Source: Swaminathania salitolerans (GTDB taxonomy: Bacteria > Pseudomonadota > Alphaproteobacteria > Acetobacterales > Acetobacteraceae). From it: a stretch of DNA of 64,000 bases. A program made the translations under genes and the position numbers. Position 1 is the stretch's first letter. Each line of letters starts with the position of its first letter. Of this stretch, positions 54,770 to 64,000 are shown in pieces. The notes beneath the pieces were generated by a model. That model was given only the letters and a program-made list of their open reading frames with translations, was not told the origin of the DNA and ran no database searches. The stretch spans positions 186,001 through 250,000 of the forward strand of contig NZ_BJVC01000002.1 in assembly GCF_007988945.1 (NCBI RefSeq). Reading direction: 5' to 3'.

Positions 54770-55240
54770 TCAAACGCTCCCTTCCGGGTTACGCGATGCC
54801 TTTTCCTGGACGCCGCTCATGCTCTGCCGACGACGCAACTCGGACCATACCTCTTCAGGCGTGATCCCGGCATCGACCCACATCACGATCAGATGATAAA
54901 GTACGTCGGCGCTCTCGCTTACCAGCTCGCCCGGCTTGCCCGCGACGGCCTCGATAAGGCATTCGACCGCCTCCTCACCGAATTTCTGCGCGATCTTCTT
55001 CCTGCCGCGAGAGAGCAGGCGTGCAGAGTGGCTCAAGGCCGGATCGGTGCCTCGACGGGACTGAACCGTTTCGAACAGACGGTCCAGCACCTGTGCGCCC
55101 GCAGGCGCAATCTCCGGAGCAGGAACCGGGAGCGCTTTTTTCTTGCTGGCCCCCTTTTTGGTTGCTCCGTCCTTTGCGGCCCGCTTCTTGGGGGTCGCGT
55201 CCTCGGTCTTGCGTGATCCGCGCTTTGCCGAAACTGCCAT
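54770..55240 (-). CDS. hisE: Phosphoribosyl-ATP pyrophosphatase
   Basis: 156 aa. MazG-like core: [34 protein letters not shown] (metal-binding Glu), [18 protein letters not shown]. Second step of histidine synthesis (PR-ATP to PR-AMP). The N-terminal ~45 residues are a Lys/Ala-rich tail ([18 protein letters not shown]) absent from most HisE and possibly nucleic-acid binding. No hisI in the window. Confidence 0.93.
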   Translation of the reverse strand: MAVSAKRGSRKTEDATPKKRAAKDGATKKGASKKKALPVPAPEIAPAGAQVLDRLFETVQSRRGTDPALSHSARLLSRGRKKIAQKFGEEAVECLIEAVAGKPGELVSESADVLYHLIVMWVDAGITPEEVWSELRRRQSMSGVQEKASRNPEGSV

Positions 55241-55299
55241 GATTCTTCCGATCTTCCCTAACTAGAGCGAGCTTGCCAACATGCCGTATGTCGCCGGGG

Positions 55300-56061
55300 T
55301 CACGCGCCGCTGCGAACCGGCAACCTGGCATTTTCGAGCGCGGCCTTCACCCCTGCAATCCCGAATGTCCCGAAATGAAAGACGCTCGCCGCGAGAAGGC
55401 CGCTCGCGCCCGATTGTGCGCCCTCGACGAAATGCTGCAGCGTTCCCACCCCGCCGGATGCCACAACAGGGATCGTAACGTCTCCGCAAACGGCGCGAAG
55501 CAACGCCAGGTCGAAACCCTCTCCCGTCCCGTCACGATCCATGCTGGTAAGGAGGATTTCACCCGCCCCTCGCGCCTGCATTTCCCTGGCCCAGGACACC
55601 GCGTCGATCCCGGTAGGCTCACGCCCCCCTTTGGTAAAGACCTCCCAGCCACCGCGCCCGTTCGACCGGGCATCGATCGCCACGACAACGCATTGGCTGC
55701 CAAAGCGGTTGGCGGCTTCGTTGATAAGCCCGGGATTGGAGACGGCAGCCGAGTTGACTGCGCATTTATCGGCCCCGGCCAGCAGAAGACGCCGCATATC
55801 GTCCGGCGTACGAACCCCTCCGCCGACGGTCAGTGGGAGAAAAACGCGTTCCGCCGTACGTCTTACGACCTCGAGAATCGTATCCCGGTTTTCGACGCTT
55901 GCGGTGATATCGAGAAAGGTCAGTTCATCGGCACCGGCAGCATCGTACACGATGGCCTGCTCGACCGGGTCGCCCGCGTCACGGAGCGAGACGAAGTTGA
56001 CCCCTTTGACGACCCGACCATCCTTGACGTCCAGACACGGGATGACACGCAGTTTGAGCAT
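55300..56061 (-). CDS. hisF: Imidazole glycerol phosphate synthase, cyclase subunit
   Basis: 253 aa, full length. [19 protein letters not shown] (catalytic Asp), VGGGVR phosphate loop, VVVAIDAR (second catalytic Asp), VVASGGVG. With HisH it makes IGP and AICAR. The ATG overlaps the hisA stop (TGATG). Confidence 0.97.
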   Translation of the reverse strand: MLKLRVIPCLDVKDGRVVKGVNFVSLRDAGDPVEQAIVYDAAGADELTFLDITASVENRDTILEVVRRTAERVFLPLTVGGGVRTPDDMRRLLLAGADKCAVNSAAVSNPGLINEAANRFGSQCVVVAIDARSNGRGGWEVFTKGGREPTGIDAVSWAREMQARGAGEILLTSMDRDGTGEGFDLALLRAVCGDVTIPVVASGGVGTLQHFVEGAQSGASGLLAASVFHFGTFGIAGVKAALENARLPVRSGA

Positions 56062-57431
56062 CAGGCACCTTCAACGATGCTGAGGGCCTCCGACAGGGAA
56101 ATCCGGCCATCGTACAAGGCACGCCCGACGATCACGCCCTCGAGCCCCGGAACCTCCAGTGCAACGCGGCGGAAGGCGCGAAGATGCTCTGCGGTGCCGA
56201 CTCCTCCGCTTGCGATGACCGGAATATGCAGCCGCCGCGCAAGATCGGCGGTCTGCTCCAGATCGAGCCCCTCCAGCATGCCGTCCCGCGTGATTTCCGT
56301 GAAAATGATCGCTGCGACGCCCGCATCCTGCATGCGCAAGGCAAGGTCACGGGCGTTGAGTTCGGAAATCTCCGCCCAACCCTCCGTCGCGACCCGTCCC
56401 TGACGCGCGTCGATTCCGGCGACGATCCGTCCCGGAAACGCCCGGGCCGCTTCCTTGACCAGTTGAGGATCCTTCACCGCGATCGATCCCAGTATGACCC
56501 GCGCCAGCCCGGCCTCAAGCCATTTTTCGATGGCCGAGAGATCGCGAATACCGCCGCCGAGCTGGACCGGAAGATCAGTCGCGCCGAGAATCGCCTCGAC
56601 GGCCGCGCCGTTTGCGGAGCGTCCTGCGAAAGCGCCGTTGAGATCGACCACATGAAGATGCGAACAGCCCGCCTGTGCGAACTCCCGGGCCTGGCCGGCA
56701 GGATCCTCGGAATAGACGGTCGCCTCGTCCATCTCGCCACGGCGCAGACGCACGCAGGCTCCATCCTTGAGGTCGATCGCGGGATAAAGCGTCAGTTTCC
56801 GGGAGGCGGGGGCGGGGAGGTCGACCAAATCGGAACTCTCTTTTTCTTCTTTGGAATATGGTTTGACCGAACTCCCCGAAAAACCGGGGGCCGGAGTCTC
56901 GATGCCGGGAGGCTGATCCAGACGCATCGTCATGAACAGACCGCGAATCACGCCGTCATGATTGCGCGCGTAGAATGGATGGATCCCCCATTCCACGAAT
57001 CCGAGAGACCGGAACATCGCAATGGCCGATTTCTGGGTCTCGGGCACTTCGCAGTTCAGAACGCGACATCCGAGCCCTCTTGCTGCGGCGATCACGGCGT
57101 CGGCAAGAACGAACCCGAGCCCGCGGCCACGCATGTAAGGCGCGACGAAGTAGCCTCGTATCTGCGCCGTCTGTGCCTGGGCCTCGTTGTTTCGCGAGGG
57201 ACGGACGAGCTGGGCGCAACCCTGTATCTGCCCTGTCTCGTCGCGCACCACGAAAAAACGCGTTTCCGGAACGAGGAGCAGTCCGTTGAAGTAACGCTCG
57301 AGCACAGCCCGTCCCGGAGGCGTGAGCCATCCGAGTCCGCCCCCGTCCAGAATTGCCGCCGTCGTGATCTCGCACAACGCCGCCATATCCGTTTCGTCAA
57401 GTCGCGAAAGACGCTCTGCGCGGTGATTCAC
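56061..57431 (-). CDS. hisA: In-frame GNAT acetyltransferase-HisA ORF
   Basis: 456 aa from a GTG at 57431 overlapping the hisH stop (GTGA). Residues ~1-165 are a GNAT domain ([59 protein letters not shown]), as in ArgA-like proteins. A ~45-residue linker ([14 protein letters not shown]) leads to a complete HisA isomerase: [15 protein letters not shown] (catalytic Asp), [35 protein letters not shown] within the linker ([10 protein letters not shown]) could start HisA separately, so two proteins from one ORF are possible. Confidence 0.85.
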   Translation of the reverse strand: MNHRAERLSRLDETDMAALCEITTAAILDGGGLGWLTPPGRAVLERYFNGLLLVPETRFFVVRDETGQIQGCAQLVRPSRNNEAQAQTAQIRGYFVAPYMRGRGLGFVLADAVIAAARGLGCRVLNCEVPETQKSAIAMFRSLGFVEWGIHPFYARNHDGVIRGLFMTMRLDQPPGIETPAPGFSGSSVKPYSKEEKESSDLVDLPAPASRKLTLYPAIDLKDGACVRLRRGEMDEATVYSEDPAGQAREFAQAGCSHLHVVDLNGAFAGRSANGAAVEAILGATDLPVQLGGGIRDLSAIEKWLEAGLARVILGSIAVKDPQLVKEAARAFPGRIVAGIDARQGRVATEGWAEISELNARDLALRMQDAGVAAIIFTEITRDGMLEGLDLEQTADLARRLHIPVIASGGVGTAEHLRAFRRVALEVPGLEGVIVGRALYDGRISLSEALSIVEGA

Positions 57432-58069
57432 GGTGACCAGCTCAGGAAATTGGCCATGATCCGAAGCCCTGTCTTCTGGCTTTTCTCGACATGAAACTGC
57501 GTGCCGCAACGATTGCCGCGAGCGACGATGGCCGGGACCAGATCGCCATAATCGGCGGTCGCGACGATATCGTCCGGGTCCCATCCCGTCAGGGCATAGG
57601 AGTGAACGAAATAACCGTGATCGCCCGGAGCGAGCCCCTGGGTGAGCGGATGCGCCCCGACGGTGAAATCGAGCGCATTCCATCCCATATGCGGGAGGCT
57701 GAGCCCCTGCGCCCGCGCATGCTCCATCAATGCGATGCTTCCCTTGATCCAGCCCAGACCCGAAGTGCAGCCATGCTCGAGCCCCTGTTCCGCCATGAGC
57801 TGCATACCCACGCAGATACCGAGGAAGGGAGTTCCCCGATCGGTCGCCTCGACAAGCGCCTCGCGCAGACCGCCCCGAAGGCCGGCAGCACAATGCGAAA
57901 ACGCGCCCTGACCGGGAAGGATGATATGGTCGGCGCCGAGAACCACCTCGGGGGCGCCGGTGATCGTGACCTCGGCTTCAAGATCGAGACCGTTCACGAC
58001 ATGACGGGCGGTCTGGGCGGCAGAGGCGAGATTGCCTCCGTCATAATCGACGACGACGATCTTCCTCAT
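57428..58069 (-). CDS. hisH: Imidazole glycerol phosphate synthase, glutaminase subunit
   Basis: 213 aa from ATG 58069. [29 protein letters not shown] (nucleophile Cys ~84) and [16 protein letters not shown] (His-x-Glu ~191) are the class I glutaminase triad. Supplies ammonia to HisF. Start overlaps the DUF2628 gene end. Confidence 0.96.
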   Translation of the reverse strand: MRKIVVVDYDGGNLASAAQTARHVVNGLDLEAEVTITGAPEVVLGADHIILPGQGAFSHCAAGLRGGLREALVEATDRGTPFLGICVGMQLMAEQGLEHGCTSGLGWIKGSIALMEHARAQGLSLPHMGWNALDFTVGAHPLTQGLAPGDHGYFVHSYALTGWDPDDIVATADYGDLVPAIVARGNRCGTQFHVEKSQKTGLRIMANFLSWSP

Positions 58070-58413
58070 GCCTGTTTCCCTCCCGCGCGATCGCTTGCGC
58101 GCAGCATGGCCTCGGCAGCGGAACGACCAAGCCACACGCCACAGGCCCTGTTTCCCTGGAGGCGCGACTCCCAGGCGATCAGCTCGCCTCCGAACAGGGC
58201 GAGCGTGCCATTCAGCAACGCCAGGCAAGGCAGCATCGGCACCGGAGCGAAACGCACGATTGCAGCCGCAAGACAGGCCGTGAGCGAGAAGGAGATCCAG
58301 CTTCGCGAAAGCAGGAGCCCGAGCGGACCGAGCACGAGCAGGCGCCAGTGGAAGCCCTGCTTGATCATCTGCAGATCGTCATTCGCCCGGCGGAAGCCCT
58401 GAAAGCAGATCAC
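58066..58413 (-). CDS. DUF2628-like membrane protein in the his operon
   Basis: 115 aa. Hydrophobic segments ([48 protein letters not shown]) in a small inner-membrane protein that overlaps both hisB and hisH by four bases. Co-translated with histidine genes but function unknown. Confidence 0.7.
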   Translation of the reverse strand: MICFQGFRRANDDLQMIKQGFHWRLLVLGPLGLLLSRSWISFSLTACLAAAIVRFAPVPMLPCLALLNGTLALFGGELIAWESRLQGNRACGVWLGRSAAEAMLRASDRAGGKQA

Positions 58414-59006
58414 AGGACCCCCTTGGTCGACGGAACGACCCCCACGGCGCGCGGATCGGGTGCCACCGCCATGCGCAAAGCGCGTGCGAAGGCCTTGAAC
58501 CCGCTCTCTGCTATATGGTGGGCGTTCCGACCCGCCTTGCAGGTCATGTGCAGGGCGAGCGAAGCCGCCATGGCGAAGGCCCGGTAGAACTCCTCGAAAA
58601 GCTCCGTATCCATCTCGCCGATCCGCTCGCGCTCGAACGTCACGTTCCAGGCGAGATAGGGACGTCCCGAGAGATCGATGACGACCTCGCTCAACGCCTC
58701 GTCAAGCGGTACCAGAGCGTGTCCGAAGCGCGTCACGCCGCGCTTGTCTCCCAGCGCCTGGGCGAAGGCCTTGCCTAGGGCGATACCGATATCCTCGACC
58801 GTGTGATGGCCATCCACGTGAAGATCGCCCTGACAGCGAATCTCGAGGTCGAAACCGCCATGCCTGGCCAGGGCCGTAAGCATGTGGTCGAAAAAGCCGA
58901 TCCCGCTATCGAGCTCGGCCTGTCCGCTCCCGTCGAGATCGATGGAGACGAGGATATCGGTTTCACCGGTCTTGCGGTGAACGCTGGACTGTCTGGCGTC
59001 TGTCAT
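58410..59006 (-). CDS. hisB: Imidazoleglycerol-phosphate dehydratase
   Basis: 198 aa, GGAGAAAGC site. [45 protein letters not shown]-like [14 protein letters not shown] and [19 protein letters not shown] are the His-rich metal-binding motifs. Monofunctional (no phosphatase domain). First gene of the cluster, divergent from the nitroreductase. Confidence 0.97.
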   Translation of the reverse strand: MTDARQSSVHRKTGETDILVSIDLDGSGQAELDSGIGFFDHMLTALARHGGFDLEIRCQGDLHVDGHHTVEDIGIALGKAFAQALGDKRGVTRFGHALVPLDEALSEVVIDLSGRPYLAWNVTFERERIGEMDTELFEEFYRAFAMAASLALHMTCKAGRNAHHIAESGFKAFARALRMAVAPDPRAVGVVPSTKGVL

Positions 59007-59083
59007 GCTTTCTCCATAACCTAATCCCCGCGATTACGCGATGGCCTCTTGGCGAGACCGGGAGAACTTGCCATCTATCCGAC

Positions 59084-59692
59084 ATGACAAGCGCTCCTTC
59101 GGCTCCCTCCGCTCTCGACGTCCTGCTCTCCCGGGCCTCAACCGACCATCTGGTCGCGCCAGCCCCCGACAAGGCCCAGATCGCCCGCATCCTTTCCGCA
59201 GGCATCCGGGCGCCGGATCACGGGAAGATCAGGCCATGGCGTTATGTCGTGATCAAGGGAAAGCATCGCGCGGCCTTCGCCGAACTCGTCGTCAGGGCCA
59301 TGATCGCCGCAGATCCCGAGGTTCCGGAGAAAAAGATCCAGAAACGTCGCGAGCGTTTCTCCGAGATGCCCATGATCATTGCCCTTGTCATGGCTCTGCG
59401 GCCGGAGGGGAAAATCCCTCTCGACGAACAGAAGCTTTCGGTCGGAGCGGGTGCGATGAACGTGCTCAACGCCCTCCATGCGGAAGGATTCGGCGGTTTC
59501 TGGGTCTCGAGCGATTTTGCGGGAGAGGAGGTCTTCCGGGCAGGTCTCGGTCTCGAAGGGGCGCAGACGCTTGCAGGATTTCTCTTCGTCGGAACGCCGG
59601 AAAAACCTGTAACAGGCAGCAAGCGCCCGGATATCGAGGATTACATGGCCATCTGGAAGGGAGAGCCAGTCGCATTCGGAGCAGACCGGTGA
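59084..59692 (+). CDS. Nitroreductase-family protein
   Basis: 202 aa. RAPDHGKIRPWRYVVIKG, SVGAGAMNVLNALHAEGFGGFWVSS and KPDIEDYM-like RPDIEDYMAIWKG are features of the YdjA-type FMN nitroreductases. Stop overlaps the next gene's GTG. Substrate unknown. Confidence 0.88.
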   Translation: MTSAPSAPSALDVLLSRASTDHLVAPAPDKAQIARILSAGIRAPDHGKIRPWRYVVIKGKHRAAFAELVVRAMIAADPEVPEKKIQKRRERFSEMPMIIALVMALRPEGKIPLDEQKLSVGAGAMNVLNALHAEGFGGFWVSSDFAGEEVFRAGLGLEGAQTLAGFLFVGTPEKPVTGSKRPDIEDYMAIWKGEPVAFGADR

Positions 59693-60957
59693 GCCGCACC
59701 TACGATATCACCATCGCCGGTGCCGGCCCTGCCGGGCTCGCCTGCGCCTTGTCCCTTGCCGGGGAAGGCAGACGCGTCGCCCTCATCGATCCGGCGCCGG
59801 AGCCGGTGCTGGCCGAGCCGTCTTTCGACGGGAGGGAAATCGCCCTGACGCATCACGCACGCGACTGGCTGGAGCGTCATGGTGTCTGGGATCACATACC
59901 GGGAAACAGTGTTTCGCCCCTGCGGACGGCGCGCATCGAATCCGGGCAGGATGCGCCCGCGCATCCTGGCGGGGCACTCCTCTTCACGTCCCGGAATCAG
60001 GGCAGGGAGGCCCCGGACGGAGAAGCACCGGGCGGAGGAGCACTGGAGGGAGAAGCGCTCGAGGGAGAAGCGCTGGGCCATCTCGTTCCCAACCATCTGA
60101 TCCGGGCGGCGCTCTATCGACGCTGCCTTACGGAATCGCGAATCACGCTCATGGCAGGACGAGGCGTCATCGCAAGCTCGGGTAATCGCGACCGGGCCAC
60201 TGTCCTTCTGACAGACGATACGCTGATCGACAGCGACCTGCTCATCGCGGCCGATGGCCGCTTCTCGCGCATCCGGCAGGCACGCGGTATCGGCGCGATC
60301 GTGCATGATTTCGGCAAGGAGATCCTGGTCTGCCGTATGCGCCACCCGGAACCGCATGACGGGGTGGCATTGCAGTGGTTCGATGAGGGACAGACGATCG
60401 CGCTCCTTCCCGTCGCCTCGGACGGGCAGCCCGGTTTTCTCTCCTCTCTCGTTCTTACACTGGATCCGGTCGATATCGCGCATCTCAAGGATATGGATGA
60501 GGGCGACTTCAGCCGGGAAATCACCCGCCGCACGCAAAACCGGCTCGGTGGGATGATGCTCGAAAGCGCGCGGCGCTCCTATCCACTCAGAACCGTTTAT
60601 GCCCATCGTTTCGAAACGACCCGTCTCGCCCTGATCGGCGATGCCGCTGTCGGGATGCATCCGATCACCGCTCATGGATTCAATCTCGGCCTCAAGGGGC
60701 AGGAGATCCTGTCGGAGGAAATCCGGCAGGGCGATGGCGATCCCGGTCACAGCGATGTTCTGCGTCGTTTCGAGCGGCGCCATCGTCAGGCGACCGCACC
60801 GCTCTTCGCGGCGACGAACGGCATCGCGACGCTCTATACGCACGATTCCCGACCGAGCCTCGTGCTCAGGCGGGCGGGCCTCAGGATTGCGGAGCGCATG
60901 ACGCCCTTCAAGTCGTTCGTGACCGGCTTTCTGATGGATCGCAACGCGGCACACTGA
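59689..60957 (+). CDS. UbiH/UbiF-type FAD-dependent monooxygenase
   Basis: 422 aa from a GTG at 59689. ITIAGAGPAGLACALSLA (FAD Rossmann motif), LIAADGRFSRIRQ (DG motif) and LIGDAAVGMHPITAHGFNLG (GD motif) define ubiquinone-type hydroxylases. Residues ~103-125 contain an unusual Gly/Glu/Ala repeat (GEAPGGGALEGEALEGEALG). Ubiquinone biosynthesis likely. Confidence 0.85.
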   Translation: MSRTYDITIAGAGPAGLACALSLAGEGRRVALIDPAPEPVLAEPSFDGREIALTHHARDWLERHGVWDHIPGNSVSPLRTARIESGQDAPAHPGGALLFTSRNQGREAPDGEAPGGGALEGEALEGEALGHLVPNHLIRAALYRRCLTESRITLMAGRGVIASSGNRDRATVLLTDDTLIDSDLLIAADGRFSRIRQARGIGAIVHDFGKEILVCRMRHPEPHDGVALQWFDEGQTIALLPVASDGQPGFLSSLVLTLDPVDIAHLKDMDEGDFSREITRRTQNRLGGMMLESARRSYPLRTVYAHRFETTRLALIGDAAVGMHPITAHGFNLGLKGQEILSEEIRQGDGDPGHSDVLRRFERRHRQATAPLFAATNGIATLYTHDSRPSLVLRRAGLRIAERMTPFKSFVTGFLMDRNAAH

Positions 60958-61208
60958 GCGCCTCCGCGTCCCGGGCCTCGCGCCGCCCGATCCGTGCATG
61001 CAAGCAACTCCCCGGGGGTGGCGCCTTGCCGTGAAAACCATCCAGACCCGGATCCCGGCCGCGCACATCCTCCGGTGATCCGTCTCTCGACGAATCCATC
61101 AGGCATATACCGACCTCGCACGCCGCGGAATGGAAGCGCAGGTGTCGTGCCGGAGAATGTCCGGCCTGCCGCCGGGACGCAGCGTTCATGCCCCGTAACA
61201 AGGACGGG
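60958..61208. other. Intergenic spacer
   Basis: 251 bp between convergent genes; no gene or clear terminator seen. Confidence 0.3.
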
Positions 61209-61637
61209 TCAGGGATGCATGTTTCCCAAATCGACCTGACCCGGCATCGCCAGACCGTGGCTTACAATACTGCTGTTTTCGTAAGCTTCGCCAAAGGGCT
61301 TCAGGTTCGCCCCGGTATTCGGGTCTCTCCCGTAGGTCGCGCCATTCGAAATCCCGATACGCCCTATCCAGGGTAGATCGACAGACGTTTCCGGGCTCTC
61401 GTCAGTGGGCGCGGCGTTCGTTTCAGGGACCGGCTGATAGCGTCGAGACCCGTGCACGGAAAGAAATTCATTTACCGATGCACCACGACTATCTCCCGGA
61501 AGAGAGCCCTTCGATGCGGAGCCGGAAGAGTGTTGTGCCGGGATAGGTGATCTGTCTCGACCGGAACCACGAGCGATCGACGGATCGCAACACCCAAGCA
61601 TGATAATGGAAACCGACAGAAGACATAAACTTCTCAT
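61209..61637 (-). CDS. Putative lipoprotein
   Basis: 142 aa from ATG 61637 (GAGGGG). Signal peptide MRSLCLLSVSIIMLGC with lipobox (Cys ~16), then a Ser/Pro/Gly-rich disordered mature part (DRSPIPAQHSSGSASKGS). No fold recognised. Confidence 0.65.
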   Translation of the reverse strand: MRSLCLLSVSIIMLGCCDPSIARGSGRDRSPIPAQHSSGSASKGSLPGDSRGASVNEFLSVHGSRRYQPVPETNAAPTDESPETSVDLPWIGRIGISNGATYGRDPNTGANLKPFGEAYENSSIVSHGLAMPGQVDLGNMHP

Positions 61638-61829
61638 CTCGCCCCTCGCCACCAAAACACCCCCGAAACGCTTGCGCTGTTCTTGAGGATGTACTTTGCG
61701 ATAGCCTAGTGAAAATACGGTATCGCAGCAAAGTGTATATTATCGACCATCCCTGAAGCGTTTTTTTACGCTGAGAGAGTCGAGGGGCCACGATTCCGCG
61801 TATAACTCGATAAACCGACGGCGGCGAAT

Positions 61830-62060
61830 GTGCGGGGGCCGATGCTCAAACCGACCGCGCCTTCGCCAGATCTGGCTTCCGGGATGGCTGGCACCGGCCC
61901 TTACGATGCAACGAAATGCGCCATCATCGCCATGGCACGCTCCTGGGCCACGGCCATGGCGCCACGCGGAATTCGCGCGGACATACTCGTCCCCGACCCG
62001 ATCGAGACAAATTTCGAAGCTTTCTCCCTGACGAATCACGCAGAGGGTTGGAGGATTTCG
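61830..62060 (+). pseudogene. Fragment of a short-chain dehydrogenase/reductase
   Basis: GPYDATKCAIIAMARSWATAMAPRGIRADILVPDPIETNF carries the SDR Y-x-x-x-K catalytic motif and downstream helix. The Rossmann N-terminus is missing and the end runs into unrelated sequence 70 bp before the IS derivative. A decayed gene. Confidence 0.75.
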
Positions 62061-62130
62061 TCGTCAGTCACGTCCCCACGAGGCGTGCGCGGTACGCGGC
62101 GGCCTGATGGGTCCGCCGGGAAAAGAGGCG

Positions 62131-62451
62131 TGCCCGGTCTTTCGAACAGGGGGTTAAGCTATAGGCGGGCCTGAGAGAGGACGGATTTATGGGCAAGATT
62201 ACGCGGAAGAGGTATTCGGGCGCGTTCAAGTTGCAGGTTGGGATTGCGGCATGGATCGCGCATGACAACGGGCAGTATTCGGCTTTGGCTGGACGCACGC
62301 CCGATGAGGCGTATCATGACGCGCCGGCATCCCTTTGGTCCGGGGCTAACCCCGGACCAAAGGGCCAACAGCAACACTGTCAACCTGACAGCATGACAAC
62401 AACCGGCTATAGCTTATCAGGCCCGCAAAGCTGTCCGAGCGAACGGAGCCA
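62131..62451 (+). mobile_element. Internal-deletion derivative of the IS3-type element (~0.32 kb)
   Basis: Left end and first 13 codons of orfA (MGKITRKRYSGAFKLQV) are joined to the last part of orfB (IAAWIAHDNGQYSALAGRTPDEAYHDA), with both terminal repeats kept (TGCCCGG... and ...CGGAGCCA). It has no transposase and would need help in trans. Confidence 0.8.
62331..62364. repeat. Hairpin in the IS derivative, arms covary with the full copy
   Basis: 15 bp perfect arms (62331-62345 / 62350-62364), loop CTAA. Homologous to the 9023-9058 palindrome, but the outer pairs are changed on both sides. Confidence 0.8.
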
Positions 62452-62600
62452 CCTCCGTAGGTTAGATGCGCGCAGTCTTGCATCGGACACACCACTTTAC
62501 GATCCGTTCCTACATCCAGGAAAGGTACAGTGGGAAACTACAGGTATAGATTGAATTTTTGCGATCCTCTTCCGCGGTAATGCCTTCAAGGAAAAATAAG

Positions 62601-63719
62601 ATGGGCAGGAATAACAGGAGTCAATACGTCGACATATTGCGTGGAATCTCAATATTCTTAGTACTAATTCACCATTTTAGCATTGTATATAGGTATGAAG
62701 ATAATGACTCTATCCTGTCGGCAATATTTCACGCCTCAAGGTATATCTCAAGAAATGGCAACTACGCAGTTACTATGTTTTTTGCTATATCGGGATATCT
62801 GATCACATCGAATGCCTATCGGCACTGGGGGGTTTTAAGTAATATTCAAATCAAAACATTTTATATATTCCGTGCCGCACGGATTTTGCCATGTCTCCTC
62901 CTTTTGTTGATTGTAGTCAATTTGATGGCGTTCTACGGGTTTGATATTTTTCAGAATCATTCAGAATTTGGCGGTACAGTATCTTGGTGGTTGGTAAACC
63001 TAGCATCTTTGACATATTGGATTAACATATTGATGCGTTTTCATGGATGGTTCAATTATGTTCTTTGTGTGCAATGGTCTTTAGCTATCGAAGAGGTTTT
63101 TTATATTATCTTCCCTATCTTCTGTGTCCTATTCCGCAGGGAACGAAACTTAATCTTTGTATGGGGAGTTTTCATATCTATCGGTCCTATATGGAGGTTC
63201 TTTTATCACGGCTCCGAATATGACGAGCTCAACTCCTATCTATCGTGCTTTGACGGCATAGCTTTTGGTTGCATTGCAGCTGTGATTGATAAATCCATCA
63301 ATCCAAGACCAGAATTAGCCAAGATGATAATATTAACTTCTTCTTTTTTCATGACCATATTTTATCTGACCCAATGGGTCGGACAAAGTGCTTATTACGG
63401 CGTTACATTTATGGCATTTGGAACATCTGTTATTCTAGTTGGACAATCCAGATTGAAACAGAATGTCTGGCGTTTTTGGGTCCCAGTGGCCAATTTAGGG
63501 CGAAACAGCTACGAGCTGTATCTGTTCCACTTACTTGTTCTGGCTCTAATCCAGATTGCTTATCCTTCAGGGACGGTAAGTGGAAAAACAGAACTTTTTC
63601 TTCTTTCCATCTTTTTGGTTTCTGCGATCTCATTTTCACTTATAGTAAGTCGACTGTATTCGAATCCATTGAATAAGTTTTTCCGAGAAAGATTTCGGGA
63701 TCGAAGAACCGCAAATTAG
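62601..63719 (+). CDS. Acyltransferase-3 family membrane protein
   Basis: 372 aa from ATG 62601 (AAGGA). YVDILRGISIFLVLIHHFS (first helix, catalytic-type His), FFAISGYLITSNAYRHW, FRAARILPCLLLLL, ~10 membrane segments. OafA/NodX-type enzymes O-acylate surface polysaccharides. Very AT-rich, so recently acquired. Its TAG stop touches the IS630 end, and the last residues could be altered by that insertion. Confidence 0.85.
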   Translation: MGRNNRSQYVDILRGISIFLVLIHHFSIVYRYEDNDSILSAIFHASRYISRNGNYAVTMFFAISGYLITSNAYRHWGVLSNIQIKTFYIFRAARILPCLLLLLIVVNLMAFYGFDIFQNHSEFGGTVSWWLVNLASLTYWINILMRFHGWFNYVLCVQWSLAIEEVFYIIFPIFCVLFRRERNLIFVWGVFISIGPIWRFFYHGSEYDELNSYLSCFDGIAFGCIAAVIDKSINPRPELAKMIILTSSFFMTIFYLTQWVGQSAYYGVTFMAFGTSVILVGQSRLKQNVWRFWVPVANLGRNSYELYLFHLLVLALIQIAYPSGTVSGKTELFLLSIFLVSAISFSLIVSRLYSNPLNKFFRERFRDRRTAN

Positions 63720-64000
63720 AGCGTTTTCCTTTCAATCTGGCTTGTATCCAGCGGCGGTGAAGAAGTTGGCGCATTCTGCGGGCGCGACCTGATCGATGAG
63801 TTTGCCGATCCTGTCCCAAAGCCCGTCGCGGGTGCGTTCGGCGGCACGGCGGAGATGGGCCTTGAGTTTGGAAAACGCCATCTCGATCGGGTTGAAGTCC
63901 GGGCTGTAAGGCGGCAGAAACCGCAGGCTGGCTCCGGCGGCCTCGATCGCCGCCTGCACGCCCGGCCCCTTGTGCGAGCCGAGATTGTCCATGACGACGA
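63720..64000 (-). mobile_element. IS630-family element, end fragment (continues past window)
   Basis: Starts right after the acyltransferase stop with GAGCGTTTTCCTTTCAATCT, typical of an IS630 terminal repeat, and contains the transposase end below. Confidence 0.7.
63732..64000 (-). CDS. IS630-type transposase, C-terminal part
   Basis: MDNLGSHKG (second Asp of DDE), [22 protein letters not shown] (catalytic Glu in NPIE) and a helical tail. The frame stays open to the window edge, so the first Met at 63992 is internal. Confidence 0.9.
   Translation of the reverse strand, partial: VVMDNLGSHKGPGVQAAIEAAGASLRFLPPYSPDFNPIEMAFSKLKAHLRRAAERTRDGLWDRIGKLIDQVAPAECANFFTAAGYKPD

Noticed and set aside
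1-64000. CRISPR array or retron
   Set aside because: No regularly spaced repeat set with unique spacers and no reverse transcriptase found.

Overview
The window looks like GC-rich alphaproteobacterial DNA, most likely from an acetic acid bacterium (Acetobacteraceae). This is inferred from the his-gene arrangement with a DUF2628-type membrane protein, a GTTC-N7-GTTC SOS box of the alphaproteobacterial type, and the protein sequences. No rRNA or species marker is present. About three quarters of the window is accessory DNA stacked against one tRNA-Glu(CTC) gene (54256-54331, minus strand).

Region 1 (1-12246) is a defence island that runs off the left edge. A minus-strand type I restriction-modification operon reads HTH regulator, hsdM, a DUF262/HNH GmrSD-like protein, a phosphoribosyltransferase-fold protein, an HsdS carrying an N-terminal NADAR domain, and the first 103 codons of hsdR. 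A decayed IS3-family copy follows. Next is an AT-rich gene split by an AAAAC pentanucleotide repeat (probable phase variation), bracketed by two diverged ~165 bp direct repeats. A tyrosine integrase then abuts a 20 bp copy of the tRNA-Glu 3' end.

Region 2 (12227-54272) is a ~42 kb lambdoid siphovirus prophage of HK97-type head morphology, bounded by the same 20 bp core. Its left third carries accessory genes: an EcoRII-like restriction enzyme divergent from an HTH-fused C5 methyltransferase and Vsr, an orphan adenine methylase, an SOS-box-preceded zinc-ribbon gene, and a two-gene Gabija system (gajA/gajB) placed between lysis genes. Minus-strand structural genes follow from tail fibres to terminase, punctuated by minus-strand intrinsic terminators. 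Two plus-strand lipoprotein morons interrupt them, and the second lies between duplicated copies of the terminase/portal junction. The replication block (HNH, DUF, iteron-like array, helicase, TOPRIM primase, small DNA-binding genes) ends in a cro/cI switch with three copies of one 17 bp palindromic operator. The plus-strand early operon ends with excisionase and integrase next to attR/tRNA-Glu.

Region 3 (54256-~61.6 kb) is chromosomal backbone: tRNA-Glu, a HIT protein, and a compact his cluster (hisE, hisF, an in-frame GNAT-hisA ORF, hisH, DUF2628, hisB) on the minus strand. Divergent from it are a nitroreductase and a UbiH-type monooxygenase, and then a lipoprotein.

Region 4 (~61.7-64.0 kb) is a decay and transfer zone: an SDR fragment, a 0.32 kb internal-deletion derivative of the same IS3-type element, an AT-rich acyltransferase-3 gene, and the C-terminal part of an IS630-type transposase running off the right edge.

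The most unusual features are the NADAR-HsdS fusion with its PRTase and DUF262 partners, the pentanucleotide-switched gene between direct repeats, and the tandem tRNA-Glu insertions. All functional assignments are by motif reading; no database search was run.
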